From positions 1 through 6,616 of the forward strand of contig WRIM01000031.1 in assembly GCA_009782725.1 (NCBI GenBank): DNA of 6,616 bases. Direction: 5' to 3'. Positions within the stretch are counted from its first letter, which is position 1. Every line of letters starts with the position of its first letter. This document shows positions 1-5,030 of the stretch, piece by piece. Source of the DNA: Alphaproteobacteria bacterium (lineage in GTDB: Bacteria; Pseudomonadota; Alphaproteobacteria; Rs-D84). The translations under genes and the position numbers were made by a program. The notes beneath the pieces are model-generated. The model did not search any database. It was not told the origin of the DNA and was given only the letters and a program-made list of their open reading frames with translations.

Positions 1-1
1 C

Positions 2-490
2 ATCGCGGCGACGTCCTATCTTTATTATCATCATTTGGCTCCGCTAAGCCTTCGCGGGCATGTCGATTTGGATAAACTTCCCGAAGGAAAAGACCCAAAG
101 CTGGTCAAGATGAACGTCCTTCCGAAAGAATTTGTTAACGAAGAAGACGCGTATCAGCAAATGGGCGCGATATTAAAAGGATATCTTCGCCTTGGCGCGA
201 AATTCGGAAACGGAGTGTCTATTTCAAACGATGCTTTTGAAAATTGTTATTCCGTTCTTGTGATATTGCAAACCAAAGACATATCGCGTGCGTATCAAAA
301 ACATTTAATGGGCGATGAAAATGCGTTTAATGATTTGGGGATTAAACCGGGCGCATGGAAGACATTCGGCAAAATATTGTGGTCTCCGGTCAAAGGTTTG
401 GCCGCGTTTGCGAAATTCATCTTGAAACCCGAAGATGTCGAAGACGTCGAAGTATTGGAAGAAGAAAAACAAGAAGAAAGACCGGAATAA
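2..490 (+). CDS. Unrecognised protein, 3' part only (5' end outside window)
   Basis: The frame is open to the left edge, so the first 162 visible residues are the C-terminal part of a longer protein. A TTG at 35 could act as a start, but no ribosome binding site precedes it and the codons upstream continue in frame, so I treat the gene as partial. The visible N-terminal stretch is aromatic and weakly hydrophobic (SYLYYHH), perhaps the end of a membrane segment or signal anchor. A mixed, probably soluble region follows. The last 20 or so residues are strongly acidic (EDVEDVEVLEEEKQEE), built from an imperfect repeat of GAAGAYGTC. I do not recognise a family, catalytic motif or metal site. The stop lies 1 nt before the acyltransferase start, so the two genes are almost certainly in one transcript, and a role near the cell envelope is possible but unproven. 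Confidence 0.7.
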   Translation: MAATSYLYYHHLAPLSLRGHVDLDKLPEGKDPKLVKMNVLPKEFVNEEDAYQQMGAILKGYLRLGAKFGNGVSISNDAFENCYSVLVILQTKDISRAYQKHLMGDENAFNDLGIKPGAWKTFGKILWSPVKGLAAFAKFILKPEDVEDVEVLEEEKQEERPE

Positions 491-491
491 A

Positions 492-1328
492 ATGAAAGCC
501 CTCAACGCCTTTTTTAGATTTATTGCATTTTGGTTTTGGGCCGTTTTGCAGGTGCCAACGGCGCTGATACTTTTGCCGTTCGGCCGACGCGCCGGCGTGT
601 GGCAGTTTGGTTTTTTCGCCAAAGGTTGTTTGAAAATCGCCGGAATTCGGGTCAAAGTTCACGGGTGCTTATCCAAAAATCGTCCTTTGTTATTGGTTGG
701 CAATCATATTTCGATATTTGAATTTATGACGATACCCGCGACATTCGGCGGAACTTTTTTCGGCAAAGATGATATTGCGAAAATACCATTCGTCGGCCTT
801 ATGGCGCGATTTTGGGGCGTTATTTTCGTGTCGCGCCGGCGGGAAGATGCCTTGCGCGTTGTAAAACAAATAAGCGACGAGTTAAAACGCGCGACATGGC
901 CCATGGCGATATACCCCGAAGGCACCACAACGAACGGAAGTGTAATATTGCCGTTTAAGTCCAGCATGTTCAGCTTTATCGAAAATGGGGTAAAGGCAAC
1001 GATTCAACCAATGGTGATGTTCTATCGTGACCGCTGTGGCAATCCGATTCCCGACCAAGTTCTTGCGGATGACTTTGCATATTTCGCAAATGAAAAAATG
1101 CCGGCGGGCGCGGCGTTGTGCCGGAAAGAACGCGGGCCTTTTATGCAAATGTTTCATGTATTTGAATTGGGCGGATTTACCGTTGAATTGCATCTTTTGC
1201 CGCCGCCGCCTTTGGCGGATATGAATCGAAAAGAAATAGCGGAAACGCTTCACAAAATAATTAATGATGAATTTATAAAATTGAAGGATAAGAGATATGA
1301 AAACAGCTATAACACCAACAAGGGCTGA
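492..1328 (+). CDS. plsC: 1-acyl-sn-glycerol-3-phosphate acyltransferase (PlsC family)
   Basis: The predicted 278-residue membrane-associated enzyme transfers an acyl chain to lysophosphatidic acid to make phosphatidic acid. Visible features, in order: a hydrophobic segment at residues 7-30; acyltransferase motif I as NHISIFE (71-77), an HX4E form of the usual HX4D; motif II around GKDDIAKIPFVGLMARFWGVIFVSRR (starting at 91); motif III YPEGTT (141-146) followed by ILPFKSSMF; and the block IV proline in IQPM (171-174). Length and motif order fit the family. I chose ATG 492 over the in-frame ATG 435. The 435 start would add a lysine-rich N-terminus that is only the upstream acidic tail read in another frame, while 492 follows that gene's stop by 1 nt. 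Its ribosome binding site is weak (GGA at 484-486), suggesting coupling to upstream translation. The exact acyl acceptor cannot be told from sequence; another lysophospholipid is possible. Confidence 0.9.
   Translation: MKALNAFFRFIAFWFWAVLQVPTALILLPFGRRAGVWQFGFFAKGCLKIAGIRVKVHGCLSKNRPLLLVGNHISIFEFMTIPATFGGTFFGKDDIAKIPFVGLMARFWGVIFVSRRREDALRVVKQISDELKRATWPMAIYPEGTTTNGSVILPFKSSMFSFIENGVKATIQPMVMFYRDRCGNPIPDQVLADDFAYFANEKMPAGAALCRKERGPFMQMFHVFELGGFTVELHLLPPPPLADMNRKEIAETLHKIINDEFIKLKDKRYENSYNTNKG
1284..1288 (+). promoter_or_regulatory. Ribosome binding site of proS, inside the plsC coding region
   Basis: AAGGA lies 8 nt before ATG 1297 and fixes the proS start, even though it falls within the last codons of the acyltransferase gene. 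Confidence 0.7.
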
Positions 1329-2718
1329 AAATTTTTCAGAATGGTATCAGAATTTAATAGTCGCCGCGGATTTGGCGGAAACATCGCCAAGCGCGGGAAG
1401 CATGACGGTAAAGCCGTACGGCTGGGCAATATGGGAGCTTATGCGTGACGAATTGGACAAACGCATAAAAGAATGCGGCGTTCAAAATGTGCAATTCCCA
1501 ACATTAATACCGATAGAATATTTTAACAAAGAAGCGGAACACGTCGAAGGATTCGCCAAAGAATGCGCCGTGGTCACTCACCACAGATTGAAAATAGTCG
1601 ACGGAAAATTGCAGCCCGATCCGGATTCCAAATTAACCGACCCGTATATTCTTCGCCCGACAAGCGAGACGATAATTGGCGAGGCTATGTCGCGCTGGAT
1701 ACAATCGTACCGCGACTTGCCGATGAAATTGAACCAATGGACAAGCGTGTTCAGGTGGGAAATGCGTCCGCGCATATTTCTGCGCACGCGCGAATTCTTT
1801 TGGCAAGAGGGGCATAATGTTTTCGCAACCGCCGAAGACGCTCATAACGACGCCATAAAAATGCATCATGTTTATAACGAATTCATGCGCGATATTCTGG
1901 CCATAGATTCTATCACCGGCGAAAAAACGCCCGAAGAACGCTTTGCGGGCGCGGATCACACATACACGCGCGAACAAATGATGCAAGATGGCAAAGCGCT
2001 TCAGGTTGGAACATCGCACGACTTGGGTCAGCATTTCTCGAAATCATTCGATATAAAATTCTTGGGCCGCGACGGAAAACTTGAATACGCATACACGACA
2101 AGCTGGGGCACGACAAGCAGAATGATAGGAAGCGTCATAATGACGCACGGCGATGACGACGGGCTTGTGCTTCCGCCGAAAATCGCGCCGCACCAAGTTG
2201 TAGTCATTCCGATATTGCCGGAACAAAATTCATTCGCGCACAAAATCGGCGACCAATTGCGCGCCGTTGGAATCCGTGTATTGGTTGATGATTCTGATGC
2301 GCGTTCCGCGGATAAAATGTGGAAATGGATTAAACGCGGCGTGCCGCTTCGCATTGAAGTCGGCGCAAAAGAGGTCGAGACAAACACCGCGACAATCACC
2401 CGCCGCGATATTGGCAAATCCAGTAAGGCCACTCAACCCGCAGAAAAATTGGCCGCATTTGTCACCGACACTTTGAATACAATTCAATCCGACATGCTTC
2501 ATGTGGTAGAGGTTCGAAACGCATCGATGATTTACAATGTTGCGAATTTGGATGAATTGGCCAAAGCATTGGCGAATGACAAAATCGGATTCTTCCGTTT
2601 GAAATACGAACAGACCAAAGTTCCGGAATTCGAAACGCTTATGGATAAGTACAAAATATCGCGCCGTTGTTTGGACGATGCCGACCCGTCATTCGTATTT
2701 GTGGCGAAATCATATTGA
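1297..2718 (+). CDS. proS: Prolyl-tRNA synthetase, short archaeal/eukaryotic-like type (type 3)
   Basis: This cytosolic class II synthetase (473 residues) charges tRNA-Pro with proline. The catalytic core shows the proline-loop TSE (122-124) in LRPTSETI, motif 2 FRWE (152-155) leading into LRTREFFWQEGH (162-173), and motif 3 TTSWGTTSRMIG (267-278) with Arg275 and then THGDDDGLVLPPKIAP. An HGTP anticodon-binding domain spans about 298-400 (KRGVPLRIEVGAKE). A C-terminal domain of about 70 residues ends in AKSY, keeping the terminal Tyr typical of this type. There is no bacterial editing insertion between motifs 2 and 3. The four-cysteine zinc site known in archaeal and eukaryotic relatives is not visible; only Cys458 remains in that domain. 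The start overlaps plsC by 32 nt and has its own ribosome binding site. Assignment is firm; the type 3 call rests on overall pattern and the C-terminal extension. Confidence 0.95.
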   Translation: MKTAITPTRAENFSEWYQNLIVAADLAETSPSAGSMTVKPYGWAIWELMRDELDKRIKECGVQNVQFPTLIPIEYFNKEAEHVEGFAKECAVVTHHRLKIVDGKLQPDPDSKLTDPYILRPTSETIIGEAMSRWIQSYRDLPMKLNQWTSVFRWEMRPRIFLRTREFFWQEGHNVFATAEDAHNDAIKMHHVYNEFMRDILAIDSITGEKTPEERFAGADHTYTREQMMQDGKALQVGTSHDLGQHFSKSFDIKFLGRDGKLEYAYTTSWGTTSRMIGSVIMTHGDDDGLVLPPKIAPHQVVVIPILPEQNSFAHKIGDQLRAVGIRVLVDDSDARSADKMWKWIKRGVPLRIEVGAKEVETNTATITRRDIGKSSKATQPAEKLAAFVTDTLNTIQSDMLHVVEVRNASMIYNVANLDELAKALANDKIGFFRLKYEQTKVPEFETLMDKYKISRRCLDDADPSFVFVAKSY

Positions 2719-2737
2719 AAATAATGAGAGCTAAATT

Positions 2738-2793
2738 CCCCTTCCACTTGTGGAAGGGGTGGCATTCGGCAGCGCCGAATGACGGGGTAGGGG
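2738..2793. repeat. Double-hairpin palindromic element between proS and the small minus-strand gene
   Basis: Two perfect stem-loops lie side by side. The first has 10-bp arms CCCCTTCCAC (2738-2747) and GTGGAAGGGG (2750-2759) with a TT centre. The second has 8-bp arms CATTCGGC (2763-2770) and GCCGAATG (2774-2781) with an AGC loop. They are joined by TGG and followed by ACGGGGTAGGGG. The G-run framework around a variable stem resembles dispersed intergenic repeats I recall from many bacterial genomes, alphaproteobacteria included. It fills the gap between two convergent genes. It may also work as a bidirectional transcription terminator: on the plus strand a T-rich tract (about 2796-2812) follows, but starts too far from the stem for a canonical intrinsic terminator. 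Copy number elsewhere cannot be seen here. Confidence 0.75.
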
Positions 2794-2943
2794 TTATTTT
2801 TTCTTTTTCTTTAAATCGCATCCGGCTTTGTCCGCGACGGAAAGCGCGATTGCGACCGCTTGGCGTCTGGGCTTCCCCAACGCCATTTCTTTTTTAATGT
2901 TTGATTTAACCGCATCCCTTGAACAAGTTTTATCTAATGGCAT
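2794..2943 (-). CDS. Small basic protein of 49 residues, phage-type KPxxQAVAIAL family (unknown function)
   Basis: On the minus strand an ATG (2943-2941) opens a 49-codon frame ending at TAA (2796-2794), preceded by a strong AAGGAG. The protein starts MPLDKTCSRDAVKSNIKK, continues with EMALGKPRRQAVAIALS, and ends in a run of five lysines. The combination of an MPL start, a Ser/Arg-rich helix and the GKPxxQAVAIAL core matches, from memory, short uncharacterised proteins common in phages and in bacterial chromosomes; I know no function. It is probably one or two helices with high positive charge, so nucleic-acid binding is possible but only an inference. It is convergent with proS across the double hairpin and divergent from the glycosyltransferase, sharing a 64-bp control region. 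The plus-strand frame through this stretch is its shadow. The two cysteines (7 and 42) form no recognisable motif. Confidence 0.75.
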   Translation of the reverse strand: MPLDKTCSRDAVKSNIKKEMALGKPRRQAVAIALSVADKAGCDLKKKKK

Positions 2944-2948
2944 AAAAT

Positions 2949-2954
2949 CTCCTT
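2949..2954 (-). promoter_or_regulatory. Ribosome binding site of the small minus-strand gene
   Basis: Read on the minus strand, AAGGAG (within AAAGGAGA) lies 5 nt before the ATG at 2943. It is the best Shine-Dalgarno in the window and the main reason to accept this short gene. Confidence 0.75.
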
Positions 2955-2982
2955 TGCTTATTTGGAAATTTTATCGTAAAAT
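2954..2982 (+). promoter_or_regulatory. Possible promoter of the GT11 gene, with a symmetrical -10 region
   Basis: A weak sigma70-like pair is visible: TTGCTT (2954-2959), a 17-nt spacer, and TAAAAT (2977-2982). This predicts a start near 2989 and a leader of about 20 nt carrying AGGA (2998-3001). The -10 is one arm of the palindrome ATTTTA-TCG-TAAAAT (2968-2982), so an identical TAAAAT also faces the small minus-strand gene. The -35 match is poor and the assignment is tentative. Confidence 0.35.
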
Positions 2983-3007
2983 TCATATCGAAAACATAGG
3001 ATTAAAT

Positions 3008-3946
3008 GTGCCCGAATTTGATAACGCGATTATCTTTGATTTTTCCGGCGGCTTGGCGGATCAGGTCAGGTACCTTGCCAACGCGTTCGATTTATACAAG
3101 AACGGCAAACTCTGCAATTATAAAATTTATCTCAATACTACGGGGGCGGATGCAAAATGGGACGGATTCAAACTTGGATGTTTCGATGTCGAATCCGCGA
3201 TGAATTTCGAATACATAACAATCCCGCGCGAATCATTGAAACCATTCGATGAATCCGGCAATTATATTTCCGATATGAAAGATTTCGTGTGCGACATCCT
3301 TCGCCCGCGCCACAGTTTGCCAAAGACTGCGAAAATTATGCCGCCAATGTTGATAAGGCAAAAGTTCGGAGATTTTTGCACTTGGAAATGGCTGCCCGAA
3401 TTTCGCAAAGCGATGAAACTAATCAAACCGTTGGATGCGGCGAATTCCAAAATGTTGGCAAAGATTAAAAAATCGAACGCGGTATGTTTGCACATCCGGC
3501 GAATGGATTATATAAACAGAATTACGGATAATTATTCGTTGGGCGCCGTGTCCGCGGAATACGTAAATCGCGCGGTTGCAGAAATTCGTCGTTACGTCGA
3601 TGCGCCGCATTTCTTTATATTTTCCCAAGATTTTGATTGGGTAAAAAACAACGTCGATTTTGCCGGCGCGGATTACGAATTCGTAACCGTCAATGACAAT
3701 TCGCGCGCGGAATTCGAATTGGAATTAATGAAGAATTGCAAACACTTTATATTATCTTGCGGCGGCTTTGCGCGATTGGCTTCGAACCTTTGCGCCAATC
3801 CGGATAAAATTATAATCGCGCCGGATGTAACAAACGCAAATGATTGGGAAATATTAACCACACCGGCGCGAACATTTCGCACATTCCGAAAAAAGTTATT
3901 CGCGCGTCGCTTGGTTAGAAAATGGCGTCGACTTAATCAAAAATAG
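3008..3946 (+). CDS. Glycosyltransferase family 11 protein (alpha-1,2-fucosyltransferase-like)
   Basis: The predicted 312-residue enzyme probably transfers fucose, or a related sugar, from a GDP-sugar onto a surface glycan. It shows the family 11 layout: an N-terminal glycine motif SGGLADQVRYLANAF (13-27, compare GGLGNQxFQYAFA), the donor-binding HIRRMDY (162-168, compare HxRRGDY), FFIFSQDFDWVKNN (202-215), and FELELMKNCKHFILSCGGFARLAS (starting at 236, compare the usual LMSxCKHxIxANSSFSWWxAWL). A basic tail ends the protein. The usual SSFSWW is replaced by CGGFARLA, so donor or acceptor may differ. I chose GTG 3008 because AGGA (2998-3001) precedes it by 6 nt and the family N-terminal motif begins 13 residues later. 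The longer frame back to 2828 runs antisense through the small gene and its control region. No other glycan genes are nearby, so it is a solitary enzyme. Its 3' end overlaps the opposing dehydrogenase by 14 nt. Confidence 0.8.
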   Translation: MPEFDNAIIFDFSGGLADQVRYLANAFDLYKNGKLCNYKIYLNTTGADAKWDGFKLGCFDVESAMNFEYITIPRESLKPFDESGNYISDMKDFVCDILRPRHSLPKTAKIMPPMLIRQKFGDFCTWKWLPEFRKAMKLIKPLDAANSKMLAKIKKSNAVCLHIRRMDYINRITDNYSLGAVSAEYVNRAVAEIRRYVDAPHFFIFSQDFDWVKNNVDFAGADYEFVTVNDNSRAEFELELMKNCKHFILSCGGFARLASNLCANPDKIIIAPDVTNANDWEILTTPARTFRTFRKKLFARRLVRKWRRLNQK

Positions 3947-4934
3947 TTCTAAATTTTTTACCGTCTATAAACGCCGTCAATGTTTCATAAACTGATGTGA
4001 ATATTCGCATTGTTGCCTCGACAGAATTGAACGCCATATGCGGCGTGAATATAACATTGTCCATATGCATCATTTTTTTATTGAACAATACGATTCTTAA
4101 CTGTTCGTCGGTTAAACCTTTGGCGCTTGATATGGTGACGGTTTCAAATTCCAATTCCAATACGTCTTGGGCAAGGCCGCCGATATGCCCGCTTAACAGC
4201 GCGTCGTACAAAGCCTCGGCATCCATTAATTCGCCGCGCGCCACGTTCAGCAATATGACGCCGCGCTTCATTTTGGCAATCGCGGATTCATTTATTATGT
4301 GATAATTCTGCGCGTTTGCGGGAATGTTCAAAGCAATAATATCGGATTCGGCATACAAAGTATCAAGGTCGACATATTTCGCAACGCTTTGACATTTTGG
4401 ATTTTGAATACGGTCGTACGCGATGACATTCGCGCCGAACGCATGCGCAAGGTGCGCGAAATGCGCGCCGATTGCGCCCGTGCCGAATACGCCGATTGTT
4501 TTGCCGTGTATGTCGTGTCCCCTGTATTTGGACATGTCTACGCGGGATCTACGCATGTCTTTCACGCCCGGCAAAATTTTCCGCATCAAAGCAATAAGAA
4601 GGCCGATTGCAAATTCGGACACCGCGACTTCGCCGTACCCAACGACGTTTGATACTTTGATGCCGTGATTTTTACAGTATTCGGTATCCACTTTGTTAAA
4701 CCCAGTGGTGCGAAGCGCGATAAGTTTCAAATTCGGAAATTTCTTCAAAGTTTGGGCGTCCAATTCGGAATGAGTGAATATGGATATTGCATCGGCGTCT
4801 TTATGAGCCTTTAAATCGGCGGCCGTTATGTCTTGCGCGGGATTGTCGATGAATACGACATCTGTGCCTTTGAATTTTTTATCTTTATAAAATTCGTGTA
4901 CTGTATCGATTGCATCGAAAAATATGATTTTCAT
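3933..4934 (-). CDS. D-lactate dehydrogenase-like D-isomer-specific 2-hydroxyacid dehydrogenase
   Basis: The predicted cytosolic, NAD-dependent enzyme (333 residues) most likely reduces pyruvate to D-lactate and so reoxidises NADH during fermentation. The substrate domain contains LRTTGFNKVD (74-83) and VVGYGEVAVSEFAIGLLIAL (97-116). The Rossmann segment is VFGTGAIG (149-156), with Asp174 in AYD favouring NAD over NADP. The active-site set is complete: Arg233 in NVARG, Asp257 and Glu262 in QDVLELE, and His299 in FTPHMAFN. These are spaced as in characterised D-lactate dehydrogenases (compare Arg235, Asp259, Glu264, His296 of the Lactobacillus enzyme). The start at 4934 is supported by AGGAGT at 4948-4943 and an upstream promoter. 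Length is normal. An ldhA-like role is the best reading, but related 2-hydroxyacid dehydrogenases share the fold and the true substrate is not proven. Confidence 0.87.
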   Translation of the reverse strand: MKIIFFDAIDTVHEFYKDKKFKGTDVVFIDNPAQDITAADLKAHKDADAISIFTHSELDAQTLKKFPNLKLIALRTTGFNKVDTEYCKNHGIKVSNVVGYGEVAVSEFAIGLLIALMRKILPGVKDMRRSRVDMSKYRGHDIHGKTIGVFGTGAIGAHFAHLAHAFGANVIAYDRIQNPKCQSVAKYVDLDTLYAESDIIALNIPANAQNYHIINESAIAKMKRGVILLNVARGELMDAEALYDALLSGHIGGLAQDVLELEFETVTISSAKGLTDEQLRIVLFNKKMMHMDNVIFTPHMAFNSVEATMRIFTSVYETLTAFIDGKKFRTIFD

Positions 4935-4942
4935 ATAAATTT

Positions 4943-4948
4943 ACTCCT
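4943..4948 (-). promoter_or_regulatory. Ribosome binding site of the D-lactate dehydrogenase-like gene
   Basis: Read on the minus strand, AGGAGT lies 8 nt before the ATG at 4934 and fixes this start. Confidence 0.75.
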
Positions 4949-4959
4949 GTTTCGCCGAG

Positions 4960-4988
4960 ATAATATCACAAATCCGGGCATGTATCAA
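4960..4988 (-). promoter_or_regulatory. Sigma70-type promoter of the D-lactate dehydrogenase-like gene
   Basis: On the minus strand TTGATA (4988-4983) and TATTAT (4965-4960) are separated by exactly 17 nt; each matches consensus at five of six positions. The predicted start near 4953 gives a leader of about 19 nt that contains the AGGAGT ribosome binding site. No clear operator is seen beside it. Confidence 0.6.
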
Positions 4989-4995
4989 ATTTATA

Positions 4996-5024
4996 TTGCC
5001 AAAATGTGAATAAATCCTTAATCT
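4996..5024 (+). promoter_or_regulatory. Possible promoter of the ComM-like gene, predicting a leaderless mRNA
   Basis: TTGCCA (4996-5001, five of six to TTGACA) and TAATCT (5019-5024, TAnnnT type) are separated by 17 nt. Transcription from it would begin about 7 nt downstream, at or next to the ATG at 5031. That agrees with the lack of any Shine-Dalgarno before this gene. An alternative -10, TATATT at 4992-4997, has no recognisable -35 partner. Confidence 0.35.
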
Positions 5025-5030
5025 TGTCGT

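Noticed and set aside
435..491. N-terminal extension of the acyltransferase from ATG 435
   Set aside because: The extra 19 residues are a lysine-rich out-of-frame reading of the upstream gene's acidic tail, and ATG 492 fits the family N-terminus and the gene spacing better.
1633..2432. Two long minus-strand open frames inside proS
   Set aside because: The plus strand here encodes all the synthetase motifs; the antisense frames have no recognisable domains.
2828..3007. N-terminal extension of the GT11 protein back to the start at 2828
   Set aside because: This stretch is the antisense of the small minus-strand gene plus its control region, and it has no resemblance to GT11 N-termini.
3939..3958. 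A/T-only inverted repeat (AAAAAT...ATTTTT) at the junction of the convergent genes as a terminator
   Set aside because: Arms are six A/T pairs with mismatches next to the loop and no GC stem, too weak to call.
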